A DNA stretch of 64,000 nt from Trebonia sp963811335 (GCA_963811335.1 CAWERB010000023.1:372001-436000), one strand, 5' to 3'; counted from the stretch's first letter, positions 8,966 through 18,285 are shown. Numbers and translations: made by a program. Notes: generated by a model not told the origin, from the letters alone.

Positions 8966-8994
8966 GCGCGCCTGGCCCGTCAGCCCAGGCGCGC
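8966..8994. terminator. GC-rich hairpin between cellulase and CehA-type genes
   Basis: GCGCGCCTGG (8966-8975) pairs perfectly with CCAGGCGCGC (8985-8994) across a 9-base loop. It sits upstream of the hydrolase start and downstream of the stronger cellulase terminator. No T-tract follows, so it may be a back-up terminator or a regulatory structure. Confidence 0.45.
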
Positions 8995-9031
8995 CTGATG
9001 CCAGTTCCTCCCCAGTGCCCGCGCTGAAAGA

Positions 9032-9087
9032 AACCGCCCCCTCCGTTCGGTAAAGAACAATCCTCTTCCGAACGGACGGGGGCGGTT
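9032..9087 (-). terminator. strong hairpin terminator after the GH5 cellulase
   Basis: Arms AACCGCCCCCTCCGTTCGG (9032-9050) and CCGAACGGACGGGGGCGGTT (9068-9087) are complementary over about 19 bases with a single extra base, around a 17-base AT-rich loop. It lies 24 bases beyond the probable cellulase stop at 9111. Confidence 0.75.
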
Positions 9088-9110
9088 CTGATGCCCGCGC
9101 CGGTCTCCGG

Positions 9111-11292
9111 TTAGCCGCAGCTGGCCGACGGCGCGGTGGCCGGGCCGTTGGCGATGAAGCCGACGGTCACGGTGCCGCCTGGCGCGACCGGGCCGTTGCA
9201 GCGGCCGACGCCGCCTCGCCGGCCGGGAGCGCCTGCAGTACCGCCTTGTAGGCGGCGCCGTACCCGGTCGGCGTGCCGGTGTAGTCGGTGATCAGGCCGG
9301 GCCCGCTCGAGCAGGCGAAGTCAGCGTTCCAGGCCCAGGCCAGGAAGCTGATGCCCTGACCCTCCAGCCAGCTGGTCAGCGGGGTGATGTAGCTTCCGGC
9401 GCAGTCGTTCTCGCCGATCTCGCCGGCGATGACCGGAACCGACGCGGCGACCGGGGCCACCTGCGAGGTCCAGCAGGACTGGTTGCTGCACGCGTTGAAG
9501 TTGTAGGAGTGCCACGACGCGGCCAGGTCGTGGTCCGGGTCGGTCGGCTCATGCTGCAGCCACTGCGTCAGGTCGTTGGACCATTCCAGCCCGCCGAGCA
9601 TGATCACGTTGTTCGCGCCGGCGGAGCGGACCGCGTTGACCAGCGTCTGCATGCCGGCCGCGGTGTAGCTGAGGCCGACGCAGGAACTTCCGCCGTTCAG
9701 CAGGCACTGCCAGCCCTCGGTCTCGTTGGTGTTGTCGGCCTGCTCCGGGAACGGCTCGTTGAACAGGTCGAAGACGACCGCGTCGTTGCCCTTGAAGGTG
9801 CTCGCGACCGACGTCCAGAACGGGACCGACTGCGCCGCGTCAGGCATCGGCTTCTGGCAGAACGCCTCGGCCTGGTTGGCCGTGGTGCAGGCGCCCTTGC
9901 CCGGGCCGGTGTAGGTGCCGTCGGTCCAGTGCAGGTCGAGGATCGCCACGATCCCGTTGGAGTTGAGCAGGCTGACGTAGGACTTGACCGCGTTGATGTA
10001 GTTGGTACCGGCGAACGAGGAGTTCACGTAGGACTCGGCGTTCCAGCAGGCCTCGTTCAGCGGCACGCGGACGGCGTTGACCGGGCCCCAGCTCTTGATC
10101 GCGGTGATGGAAGCCTGGTCGACCGGGCCGTCGAAGAAGCCGGTGCCCTGCACGCACGAGTACTCGGCGCCCGAGCGGTCGACGCCGTGCAGCACCACCG
10201 TCTGGCCGGAGGCGTTGACGAGCTTGTTGCCCGACACCTGCAGCTGCGGCGCGGTGCCCGAGGTCACGGGGTTTTCCGTGGCGGTCACGGTCGCCGACGT
10301 GTAGCCGGAGCCGGCGGCGGTGAACGTGGTCGTTTCCCGGTTCCGCTGGAGTTGGCGGTCACGGTCACCGTCTGCGCCGTCGCGAAGTTCGACGGGGTGA
10401 AGGTGAGCGTCGCCGGAGAGGCCGTCAGGCCGGTGTTACCGGTCGCCGACACCGTCACCGTCTCGTTCGCGGCCGGCGCCTGCGACAGCGCCAGCGTGAA
10501 CTTCCCGGTGCCGCCCTGGGCGACCGTCAGGCTCGCCGGGCTGGCGTTGATCGTGGGCGTCGCCACCGGGACTTCCGTGGCGCTGACGGTGGCCGCGTTG
10601 TAGCCGGAGCCGCTGGCGGTGAACGTGGTCGTCCCGGTTCCGCTCGCGTTGGCGGTCACGGTCACCGTCTGCGCCGTCGCGAAGTTCGACGGGCTGAACG
10701 TCAGCGTGGCCGGCAACGCGGTCAGCCCGGTGTTGCCTGACGAGGCGATCGTCACCGTCTCGTTCGAAGACGGTGCCTGGGACAGGGCCAGCGTGAACGT
10801 CCCGGTGTGCGCCTGGGCGACCGACAAGGTGGTCGGGCTCGCCGTGATCGATCCCGGCGGCGGGTTGGTGCTCCCGGCCGGGGTGCAGGTGGCGGTGATG
10901 CTGTGGTTGTTGCCCTGGCTGGTCTCGCTGAAGTTGGCGCCGATGCCCGTGGCGCTGGCCCCCGGGGCCAGGCTCCCGTTGTAGGACGCGTTGGCCACGG
11001 TGACGTTGGCGCCGGACTGGGTCCAGGTGCCGTTCCACCCGTTCTGCAATGTCTGGCCCTGCGTGTAGGAGTAGGTGACCGTCCACCCGGTGAGCGCCGT
11101 GGTGCCGGTGTTCGTCACCGTGAGCTGCCCGGTGAACCCGGAACCCCAGTCGGACGGCACCGAGTACGTCGCGCTGCACGACGTGGCCGCGGACGCGGGA
11201 ACCGCCGCCACGGTGGCCAGGCCGAGGGCCGCGGCACCCGCCGCGGCGGCCACGGCGATCGGTTTACGCAATTTCCTGTACAAGAACCGCAT
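9111..11292 (-). CDS. secreted modular cellulase: CBM2, two beta-sandwich repeats, GH5 (frameshifted)
   Basis: Secreted endoglucanase-like enzyme. A signal peptide with basic start and alanine-rich core ends VPASAA (residue ~36). A CBM2 cellulose-binding module follows (GFTGQLTVTNTGTTALTGW, NGSLAPGASATG), then two ~90-residue repeats (SPTTLSVAQAHTGTFTLALS and SPASLTVAQGGTGKFTLALS), then a GH5 catalytic domain with acid/base Glu in FDLFNEPF and nucleophile Glu in VIAGEIGEND. Near 10335 the frame breaks: the second repeat has two extra T compared with the same site in the first repeat. The downstream frame resumes at the matching position. Near 9190 the frame shifts again into CNGPVAPGGTVTVGF and stops at 9111, which looks like the last strand of a second CBM whose body is missing. 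Continuous parts are 11292-10285 and 10288-9167. Confidence 0.85.
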
Positions 11293-11330
11293 TGAACGTA
11301 CGCCTCCCGATGGATTCCAAAAGGGACCTC

Positions 11331-11359
11331 AAAATACGACTGGCAGATAAACCGGTCAA
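11331..11359 (-). promoter_or_regulatory. sigma70-like promoter of the cellulase
   Basis: On the minus strand TTGACC (11359-11354), a 17-base spacer and TATTTT (11336-11331) lie about 40 bases before the cellulase ATG. A GGGAGG ribosome-binding site stands about 10 bases before that ATG. Further upstream, TGAAAGTTTCA (11412-11422) is a perfect 11-bp palindrome that could be an operator for a LacI-type sugar regulator. Confidence 0.6.
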
Positions 11360-11548
11360 TCAAAGGGATGCCGGCGTGGATAAAAACGGACCTCGGGGGC
11401 TGGTGCGAAAATGAAAGTTTCACGACTCGCCCCGAAAATCGCTTACCAGACAAGCCGGCGGCCACTGCCGGATTAGACGGCGGCCGGAGGGCAGCCCCCG
11501 CGGAGCGCCCGGGCAAGCCGGAGCACCGCCCGCCCCTGCTCCACCGGC

Positions 11549-11655
11549 TTTACCGGTAAAATTTTCCCCGCAGGTAAACTTTTCACCCGAGGTAAAGAAA
11601 AAGCGTTCAGGACGTCTTTTCTTTACCGGTTGCGATTTGTTTACCGGCAAGTTCA
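11549..11655 (+). repeat. AT-rich structured element, copy A of the TTTACC/GGTAAA family
   Basis: Begins with the 12-bp palindrome TTTACCGGTAAA and ends GTTTACCGGCAAGTTCA. In between, GGTAAAGAAAAAGCGT (11591-11606) and ACGTCTTTTCTTTACC (11612-11627) form a 16-bp stem with two mismatches and a 5-base loop. The left half (GGTAAACTTTTCACCCGAGG, then TAAAGAAAAAGCGTTC) is clearly homologous, on the opposite strand, to sequence at 59107-59175. The right end resembles the inverted ends of the insertion sequence at 57.3-58.9 kb. It is strikingly AT-rich for this genome. Possibly a small non-autonomous element. Confidence 0.6.
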
Positions 11656-11767
11656 GCAGCGCCGCCCGGCCCGGCGGCCCGCGGGCAACGCCAGGCACGC
11701 GGTTCCCTCGCGTACCAGGACCCGGCCGCCGCGGGACCACCAGCGCCCTGAGGGCCGGGCCGGCCGT

Positions 11768-13384
11768 TTACCGCCGTGCCCCCGGTCCGGCGAGGGCGCG
11801 CCCGGCGAGCTCCCCGGTGAACGCGCCACCGCTGATCGCGGCCTTCCCGTTGACCAGGACCTCGCTCACTCCCACCGACAGCTGGTGCGGGTCGGCGAAC
11901 GTCGCCCGGTCCGCCACCGTCGCCGGGTCGAACACGACGACGTCGGCGTAGGCGCCCTCCCGCAGGACGCCGCGGCCGGGCAGGCCGAGCGTGGCGGCGG
12001 GCAGCCCGCTCATCCGGCGGATCGCGTCGGCCAGCGGCAGCACATTCTCATCGCGGACGTAGCGGCCGAGTACCCGGGCGAAGCTGCCGTACGCGCGGGG
12101 GTGAACGGGCGCCCGGAGGAACGCGCCCTCGGGCGCCATCGAGGTGCTGTCGGAGCAGACGCCCACCCATGGCCGGCGTAGCGCGGCCCGCAGGTTCTCC
12201 TCGGACATGGAGAAGAACGCCGCCCCCACCCGGGACCGGTCCGAGCGGATGAGGTCCATTGCCGTCTCGACCGGGCCGGTGCCGCGGACGGCGGCGACCT
12301 CGGCCAGGGTCCGGCCCTGCCATTGCCGGTTCTCCTCGGCGGCCACCCGGAGGATCAGCACGTTCTCCGCTTCCGCCGGGTCGCCCCAGCGGGGGGAGGC
12401 CGACAGCTCGGCGCGGATCGCCGCCCGGGCACCGGGATCGCCAAGCCGTTCGTACAGGGCGGCGGCGCCGCCCTCGTGGTACCGGTCGGGGATGATGCTG
12501 GTCAGGCCGGTGGAGCTGGCCGTGTACGGGTAGACGTCGGCGGTCACTGGCAGCCCGGCGGACCGCGCCTGCTCGATGAGCGAGATCGCGCCGTCCATCA
12601 GGTGCCAGTTGGCCCGGCCCGACGCCTTGAGGTGGAACACCTCACCGCGCAGCCCCGCCTCGCGGACGATTTCCAGGAACTCGCCTAGCGCCGCGTGCAA
12701 CTGCTCGCGCTCCCCTCGGACGTGTGAGGCGTAGCAGCCGTCGTAGGCGGCCGCGACCTCGCAGAGCGAAGCGAGCTCTACGGTCCCGGCGTAACTGCCG
12801 GGCGGGTAGATCAGCGCTGAGGCGATGCCGAGCGCGCCGTCGGCCATCTCCTCGGCGGCGACCTGGCGCATCCGGTCCAGCTCGGCGGGCGTGGCCGGGC
12901 GGTCGTCGTAGCCGACGGCTCCCGCGCGCAGCGTGCCCGCGCCGATGAACGACGCGACGTTCTGCGCGGTGCCGCGCCGTTCGACGTGCCGGAGGTACTC
13001 CGAGAGCCTGGTCCAGCTCACCTCGATGCCTAGGCCACGGCCGCCGCCTTCCAGCTCGGCCTTCAGCCGCGGGGTCAGCGGTCCCATCGAGGTGCCCTCG
13101 CCGAACACCTCGGTGGTGACCCCCTGGGTGAGCTCGCCGAGCGACCGGGGGTCGTGCAGGATGCTCAGGTGCGAGTGGCTGAGGATGTTGATGAATCCGG
13201 GGCACACCGCCTTGCCTGCCGCGTCGATGACGGCCTTCGCCGCGCGCGGCAGGCCGTGGCCGACCGCCGCCACCTGGTCGCCGCGGACGCCCACGTCAGC
13301 GCGCACCGGGCCGCCGCCGGAGCCGTCGTACACATCGCCGCCCGCGATCAGGACATCGAACACCCGCTCCTCCGTTCGCCGCAT
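11768..13384 (-). CDS. N-acyl-D-amino-acid deacylase family amidohydrolase
   Basis: Cytoplasmic metal-dependent amidohydrolase of about 538 residues that removes acyl groups from N-acyl-D-amino acids. FDVLIAGGDVYDGSG is the usual family opening. Metal and active-site blocks are ILSHSHLS (H-x-H), GVTTEVFGEGTSMGP, ASHVRGE, EVFHLKASG (carrying the likely carboxylated Lys or its equivalent) and VGVCSDSTSMAPEG (Asp). The end EGAYADVVVFDPATV...VLVNGKAAI is the typical composite beta-sandwich. An ATG at 13384 or the GTG at 13363, which has GGAGGA just before it, are the real starts; the longer upstream frame is unlike the family. Confidence 0.88.
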   Translation of the reverse strand: MRRTEERVFDVLIAGGDVYDGSGGGPVRADVGVRGDQVAAVGHGLPRAAKAVIDAAGKAVCPGFINILSHSHLSILHDPRSLGELTQGVTTEVFGEGTSMGPLTPRLKAELEGGGRGLGIEVSWTRLSEYLRHVERRGTAQNVASFIGAGTLRAGAVGYDDRPATPAELDRMRQVAAEEMADGALGIASALIYPPGSYAGTVELASLCEVAAAYDGCYASHVRGEREQLHAALGEFLEIVREAGLRGEVFHLKASGRANWHLMDGAISLIEQARSAGLPVTADVYPYTASSTGLTSIIPDRYHEGGAAALYERLGDPGARAAIRAELSASPRWGDPAEAENVLILRVAAEENRQWQGRTLAEVAAVRGTGPVETAMDLIRSDRSRVGAAFFSMSEENLRAALRRPWVGVCSDSTSMAPEGAFLRAPVHPRAYGSFARVLGRYVRDENVLPLADAIRRMSGLPAATLGLPGRGVLREGAYADVVVFDPATVADRATFADPHQLSVGVSEVLVNGKAAISGGAFTGELAGRALAGPGARR

Positions 13385-13400
13385 GACCCTAGCACTCCCC

Positions 13401-14174
13401 TCAGCCGAGGAGCGCCTGACGCCATCGGCTCTCTCGCTCTGTGATGTATCGGGCGTCGGCCTGCCAGGCGGCGCCGTGGCCTTCGTGCCATAGCCGCGTC
13501 CACGGCTGGGCGCCCCGGGAGGCCTGCTCGGCGAGGAAGTCATGCATCGCCTGGGCGCGCCGGGCAAGCAGCGGGATGATGTCGAGCCGCTGCCGTTCGG
13601 TGAGTCCGTAAGCGTCTGCGATGAGGCGCAGCCGGCGGCTGGCGTACGCGCGCCGCAAGGCGGGATCCGCGCTCAGCGGCGCAAAGCCGTGCATGGCGTA
13701 GGCGAGGTCCCACAGCCGGGTGCCAGGCGCCGCGGTGTCCCAGTCAATGAACGCCCACTGGCGCTCGCCGGTTACGAGGTTCCACGGGGCCAGATCGTGG
13801 TGGGCGATGATCTCATCACCGTCGGCGGGTGCGAGCGTCTGCCATCGCGCCCCGGGCGGCGCCGTGAATCCGGCAACGGCGTCATGGAACTCGCGGATGA
13901 GGCGGGCGACTCGGCGCACCTGGACGTCGCCGTCCAGCAGGTGGAAATGATCCGGCCAGGCGACCGCGCCGGGAATGAAGGTGAGGACCTCACGGCCGCG
14001 CTCGTCGATGCCAAGCGGCCGCGGGGCTCCGTCGAAGCCGGCGTCGTGCAGATGAGTGAGCAGGGCATGCACCGCCGGCGTCCACGGCCCGGACGGCCGG
14101 CGCACGGTGTCGCCCACCCGGACGACGCCGCTGCTCATGTTGCCGCCGCTCAGCGGTATCTCCGTGCCCGACAT
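13401..14174 (-). CDS. aminoglycoside phosphotransferase (APH) family protein
   Basis: Kinase-fold protein of 257 residues. It has the nucleotide-binding N-lobe start GGNMSSGVVRVGDTVRRP, the catalytic loop AHHDLAPWNLV (H-x-D-x(4)-N) and the metal-binding segment WAFIDWDTAAPG followed by LWDLAYAMHGF, the standard APH signature. The start at 14174 is chosen because upstream residues in the same frame are unrelated. Similar proteins phosphorylate small alcohols or sugars as often as antibiotics, so resistance should not be assumed. It ends 16 bases before the D-aminoacylase start on the same strand. Confidence 0.85.
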   Translation of the reverse strand: MSGTEIPLSGGNMSSGVVRVGDTVRRPSGPWTPAVHALLTHLHDAGFDGAPRPLGIDERGREVLTFIPGAVAWPDHFHLLDGDVQVRRVARLIREFHDAVAGFTAPPGARWQTLAPADGDEIIAHHDLAPWNLVTGERQWAFIDWDTAAPGTRLWDLAYAMHGFAPLSADPALRRAYASRRLRLIADAYGLTERQRLDIIPLLARRAQAMHDFLAEQASRGAQPWTRLWHEGHGAAWQADARYITERESRWRQALLG

Positions 14175-14268
14175 CAGGAATATGGTCGCAAAGGAGCAAG
14201 GATCAGCGGAGACAGAAGGCAGGCAGCCGCTATGAACAGCCGGATTCAGCGGGCCGGCGCCAGCGTCA

Positions 14269-14694
14269 GCCGGCGAGATCATCTGCCACGGTGACTTCGG
14301 CCCATGGAACGGAGTCTGGCGGGGAGACCAGCCGGTGGGCTTGATCGATTTCGACCACGCGAGGCCCGCGCCGCCGGTCTTCGACATCGCCTACGCGCTG
14401 GAGTACGCGGCCCCGTTCCGTGACGACGCGGAATGCCTGCGCTGGCTGCGCTACCCGCGGCCGCCTGACCGGCGCCGCCGCATCGAGGTCTTCTGCGCCG
14501 CCTACGGCATCGCGGTTCCCGGCGACATCACCGGCCGGGTCGCCTGGCAGCAGCGCCTCGTCATGCGAAACTGCGCGGCCCTGGCCCGCCAGGGCATCGA
14601 ACCCCAGGCGACCTGGATCCGCGAAGGCTACCTTGAGACCGTCCGCGCCCGGATCAACTGGACAGAGTCCTTCTCACTCGCCACCGGTCAGTGA
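14269..14694 (+). pseudogene. C-terminal half of a second APH-family gene
   Basis: An open frame without a proper start encodes EIICHGDFGPWNGVWRGDQP, then VGLIDFDHARPAPPVFDIAYALEYAAPF and a helical C-terminus ending ESFSLATGQ. This is the catalytic loop and the whole C-lobe of an APH kinase; the ATP-binding N-lobe is absent. It lies divergent from the intact APH gene at 13401-14174 and is not a duplicate of it. I call it a deletion remnant. Confidence 0.75.
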
Positions 14695-15443
14695 CTGGTC
14701 CAGCCGCCGTCGACGGGGAGCACGGCGCCGGTCAGGAACGTGGACTGCGGGTCGGTGAGCAGCAGCGCGGCACCGGCCAGCTCCTGCGGCTCGGCCCAGC
14801 GGCGCATCGGCACCTCCATGTCGATAAAGCGACGAACGTGCGGGTCGTCGTCGGTTCCCTCGTTGAGCGGGGTACGGAACGGGCCGGGGGCGAGCGCGTT
14901 CACCGTGATGCCGGTTTCCGCGAGTTCGGCGGCGAGGCTGCGGGTGAGCTGCACGACGGCGCCCTTGCTTGCGGCGTACCCGGCGCGGCCCGCGCTGCCG
15001 ACCAGGCCGAGGGCGCTGGCCATGGTGAGGATGCGCCCGTACCCGGCTGCGCGCATGGGCGGGACGGCCGCGCGGCAGGCGAGCCAGGTCCCCACGACGT
15101 TGACCTCCAGGCAGGCACGCAGGTCAGCCACGGAAAGCTCGCCGATGGCGCCGCGCGCCTGGATTCCCGCGCTGGTCACCAGGACGTCCAGCCGGCCATG
15201 GGCGGACATCACGCGGTCCACCAGGCTGGTTACGGCGGCCTCGTCGGTGACATCGCACGCGTGGCCGAGCGCGGGACGGCCGGTCCGCTCCGCCACGGCG
15301 CGGGCTGCCTGCTGGCAGCGTTCCGCCGAGCGGCTGGCGATGATCACCGTCGAGCCGGCTTGCGCGAGGGCGACGGCGATCGCGAGCCCGAGGCCCGCCG
15401 AGCCGCCCGTGATGACCGATACCTGCCCGTCCCGTGCCGTCAT
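14688..15443 (-). CDS. SDR family NAD(P)-dependent oxidoreductase
   Basis: Classical short-chain dehydrogenase/reductase of about 251 residues. It has the cofactor motif TGGSAGLGLA near the start, HACDVTDEAAV, the structural block VLVTSAGIQARG, catalytic Ser in TMASALGLVGSAG and Y-x-x-x-K in GYAASKGAVVQL, then NALAPGPFRTPL and the terminal FLTGAVLPVDGGW. The ATG at 15443 overlaps the upstream nucleotidyltransferase stop as ATGA, so the two are translationally coupled. The same frame stays open far upstream by chance. Substrate unknown. Confidence 0.9.
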   Translation of the reverse strand: MTARDGQVSVITGGSAGLGLAIAVALAQAGSTVIIASRSAERCQQAARAVAERTGRPALGHACDVTDEAAVTSLVDRVMSAHGRLDVLVTSAGIQARGAIGELSVADLRACLEVNVVGTWLACRAAVPPMRAAGYGRILTMASALGLVGSAGRAGYAASKGAVVQLTRSLAAELAETGITVNALAPGPFRTPLNEGTDDDPHVRRFIDMEVPMRRWAEPQELAGAALLLTDPQSTFLTGAVLPVDGGWTSH

Positions 15444-16208
15444 CGGTCCGCGTTCCCGGCCAGCGCGAGCACCCGCTCGATCCCGGCGCGGAAGAACGTG
15501 CTCGCCTGCTTTCCCCGTTCGGCGCGCCAGGTATCCGAGATCGGCGGCGGGTCCTCGTAGCGCCGCCGGTAAATGTCCCGGACCAGGCCGTCGGGCGCGC
15601 CGAGGCCGGCGAGCACGTCGAGCGCTTCCCGCTTGGTGATCAGCCGCCCGTCCGTCAGCGTGACCGTGGCCCGGGCGAAGGTCAGCAGCCCCACGTCCAC
15701 CCAGATGTCGCGCAGCCACACGTCGGCCCGTTCGGTATGCGGGTACCAGTTGTCGCGCAGGTCGGCGCGGATGAAGTCGGCGAGCTCCTGGTCGGTGACC
15801 GGGGGAACCACGGTGGCTGGCCCGGGGCCGAGCAGGACCAGGCCGCCCAGGTGCAGTTCCCGGCGGCTGACCGGCGTCACCGGCCGGGCGAACAGTCTCA
15901 CCGTGCGCCCAGGTCAGGTGGTCCCGGCCGGCATCGGCCCAGTCGGCCCGGGCGACGTAGGTGCAGTGCAGCTTCTCCGCCAGCGGCACCTGATCGTGCA
16001 GCGCCTCGTGCACCCGCCGCAGGTCGTCCTGCTGAGCCGGGGCCGGCGCGTTCTCGATGAGCGCGATCAGGTCCAGGTCGCTGCGGCCGGGCTGGTAGTC
16101 GCCGAGGGCGAGGGAGCCGTGCGCCCACAGCGCCGTCAGCGGCACCGCACGGCCGGCGTCGGCCGCGAAGCGGCCGAGCAGCGGCCCGGTCTCGTCCAGC
16201 TGGGTCAC
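15440..16208 (-). CDS. nucleotidyltransferase-domain protein (aminoglycoside adenylyltransferase-like), frameshifted
   Basis: The start GTG at 16208 (VTQLDETGPLLGRF) leads into the polymerase-beta-type motif GSLALGDYQPGRSDLDLIAL (G-S-x(9,11)-S-D-x-D) and KLHCTYVARADW. Near 15895 this frame loses similarity, and the adjacent frame continues with HLGGLVLLGPGPATVVPPVT, DNWYPHTERADVWLRDIWVD, LTDGRLITKREAL and RRRYEDPP. That is the helical C-domain of streptomycin/spectinomycin adenylyltransferase-like proteins. One base needs correcting. Total about 255 residues, the family's usual size. It overlaps the SDR start by 4 bases. Antibiotic substrates are not implied. Confidence 0.8.
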
Positions 16209-16312
16209 AGGCCGACAATACCCGCGGGCTGCCCGCGACGCCCGATCCGGTTCGGCGAGCCTGACGAGCACCTGGACGCATTCCGCTAAGCCGTGGCAGG
16301 TAGCGTGCTGGC

Positions 16313-17065
16313 ATGGACCCGAACATGCGCGGCACGGTCCGCGCGGAACCGAGCGCGAAGCGAGTCCGCGCCTACCTGGCCGGCCGCCTGGTCGCCGACA
16401 CCCGTCACCCGGTCCTCGTCTGGGAAGGCCCGCGCTACCCCGCCTACTATCTGCCGGTGCGGGACGTGACCGCCGAGCTGGTGCCCACGGGGAAGACCGA
16501 GCACTCCCCCAGCCGCGGCGACGCCCAGCTCTATGACGTGCACGTAGACGGCGCCGTCGCCGAGGGCGCGGCGAAGCGGTACCCGGACTCGCCGCTGCCC
16601 GTGCTCCGCGACCTGGTGCGCCTCGACTGGCCGGCGATGAGCGAGTGGCTAGAAGAGAACGAACCGGTTTACACGCACCCCCGCGACCCGTACCACCGTA
16701 TCGACATCCTGGCCAGCTCCCGGCACGTGCGGATAGAGGTCGACGGCGTGACGGTGGCGGACTCGTCCCGGCCGGTCATCTTGTTCGAGACGGGCCTGCC
16801 GCCGCGCTACTACCTGCCGCTCAGCGACGTCCGCACCGACCTGCTCACCCCGACGGACACCCAGACGCACTGCCCCTACAAGGGGACGGCCACGTACTGG
16901 ACGGCGGATGCCGGGCACGGCCCGCATCCCGACCTGGTGTGGGCGTACCGCGCGCCGCTGCCGGAGAGCCAGAAGATCGCGGGGCTCGCCTGCTTCTACG
17001 ACGAGAAGGTCGACGTCTACCTGGACGGCGAGTTGCAGGAGCGCCCCCGCACCCACTTCGCCTAA
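16313..17065 (+). CDS. DUF427 domain-containing protein (two tandem domains)
   Basis: A 250-residue protein containing two copies of the DUF427 beta barrel. The first has VRAYLAGRLVADTRHPVLVW and YYLPVRDV; the second has VRIEVDGVTVADSSRPVILFETG, RYYLPLSDV, then HCPYKGTATYW and GLACFYDEKVDVYLDGE. The family is common in actinomycetes. Its biochemical role is not established. Divergent from the nucleotidyltransferase across a 104-base gap. Confidence 0.88.
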   Translation: MDPNMRGTVRAEPSAKRVRAYLAGRLVADTRHPVLVWEGPRYPAYYLPVRDVTAELVPTGKTEHSPSRGDAQLYDVHVDGAVAEGAAKRYPDSPLPVLRDLVRLDWPAMSEWLEENEPVYTHPRDPYHRIDILASSRHVRIEVDGVTVADSSRPVILFETGLPPRYYLPLSDVRTDLLTPTDTQTHCPYKGTATYWTADAGHGPHPDLVWAYRAPLPESQKIAGLACFYDEKVDVYLDGELQERPRTHFA

Positions 17066-17109
17066 TGCAGGCTGCGGCTCTTGGCTGCGACCTGGACGCG
17101 AGCCCCGGC

Positions 17110-17772
17110 ATCTGCGGCTCTCGGTGTCGAGGGCCCTGATGACCGAGATGAGCTCCAGGTCGGGTGGTCCCAGCCGGGAGAACTCGAAGTCGATCAGCGC
17201 GCTGACCTGGCCGCCGGGATCAGGCTGAGCGCCGACGAAGGGGGAAGCAGCACGAGCTCGGCGCCCGCGCGGCGCAGCGGACCGGGACCGGACACCGGGC
17301 GGCGCGGTATCACCGCCAGCTCGGCGGGTACCGGCCAGGAGTGCAGCGCCCGCAGCAGCCCGGCCACCTCCCTGGCCAGGCCGCGCAGCCCGGCGGGTGC
17401 GGGCCAGGTGCACAGCTCGTCAAGCGGGGTTCCCGGCATCGCGCTGGTCAGTGACCAGGACAGCCGTTCGTCTCCGCCGGCCTCGAGGACCTCCGGCACG
17501 GGAACGACTCCGCTGAGCCGGCCGAGCAGGGCGGCCTCCCGGGCGAGGCGTCCCCGGTCGCCGCGCCACGCAACCCGCAGGTACCCGGCCGGCAGCCGCC
17601 ACACGTCGTTGTTGTTGCTCGGCACCAGCCGCGCGCCGGCGACCGGGAACGGCAGCGTGCGCGCCAGCGTCTCCAGCCGGTACGCGGCGGACGCCTCGCT
17701 CCACGGCTCGAGCGGGTCGACGGCGATCACGTCCCGGTAGAACGGGCCGAGGTCGTCGCGGCGGGCTGGCAC
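17110..17772 (-). pseudogene. third APH-family gene, internally deleted
   Basis: The N-terminal ~190 residues (VIAVDPLEPWSEASAAYRLE, GARLVPSNNNDVWRLPAGYL, RLAREAALLGRL, LSWSLTSAMPGTPLDEL) form the N-lobe and hinge of an APH kinase. After RAGAELVLLPPSSALSLIPA the frame shifts into GGQVSALIDFEFSRLGPPDL, the metal-binding segment that should come about 60 residues later. The catalytic loop (H-x-D-x(4)-N) between them is missing, and the end ELISVIRAL is cut short. The protein cannot be active. The start ATG at 17772 lies 51 bases downstream of the XRE regulator gene. Confidence 0.75.
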
Positions 17773-17823
17773 GATCAGAATTTTCGCAACCGGGCGGCGC
17801 GCCCGTCCAGCGGGTACCGCCGC

Positions 17824-18285
17824 CTACGGCGCGGCGGGGTGAGCGGCGACGAGCAGGAGCGCGTCGAGGAGACGCCACCAGTCCGGCTCGGCGAGGTCCC
17901 GGCCCGTCGCGTGCGCCAGCGCGGCCAGGGCGGCGACAAGCCGGGCGGAGAGCTCATCGGCGTCCGTGCCGAGCGCCGTGGCCATGGCCGTGACGGCCTG
18001 GCGGAACCTGGCGGTGCGCCCGAGCCGGACGAGCGAGGCGGGCACCCCGGGGGTAGGCTGCCCCGGTCCCTGGCCGCCCTCGTCGGGTGCGAGCGTGATG
18101 AGCAGCCGCGTGCCCAGCGCGCCGGCCAGCCGGGTCAGCGCCGCGGCCGTCGGGTTGCCCCGGCCGTTCTCCAGGTTGGCGATGTAAGGCACCGACAGGC
18201 CCGCGTCCGCCGCGACCGACGCCACGGTACGGCCCGCCGCGGTGCGCCGGGCCCGCAGCTGACGGCCGATCGCCTCGTGCTCCAC
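17824..18285 (-). CDS. XRE-family helix-turn-helix regulator
   Basis: A 153-residue DNA-binding protein. Residues 5-60 form the XRE helix-turn-helix: IGRQLRARRTAAGRTVASVA, then DAGLSVPYIANLENGRGNPT with recognition helix VPYIANLENG. The rest is helical without a known ligand domain. It is divergent from the MFS exporter gene with a shared 76-base intergenic region containing a near-perfect palindrome, so it probably represses that exporter and itself. Confidence 0.87.
   Translation of the reverse strand: MEHEAIGRQLRARRTAAGRTVASVAADAGLSVPYIANLENGRGNPTAAALTRLAGALGTRLLITLAPDEGGQGPGQPTPGVPASLVRLGRTARFRQAVTAMATALGTDADELSARLVAALAALAHATGRDLAEPDWWRLLDALLLVAAHPAAP

Larger units (their letters stand above)
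11293..11767. other. 475-bp intergenic region
   Basis: No gene is visible between the cellulase start and the D-aminoacylase end. It holds the cellulase promoter and a possible operator in the first 130 bases, then an AT-rich structured repeat at 11549-11655. The remaining ~110 bases are GC-rich with no recognised feature. Confidence 0.6.

Noticed and set aside
7176..9053. 625-codon plus-strand frame opposite the CehA-type gene
   Set aside because: No domain or start signal; composition is that of antisense shadow.
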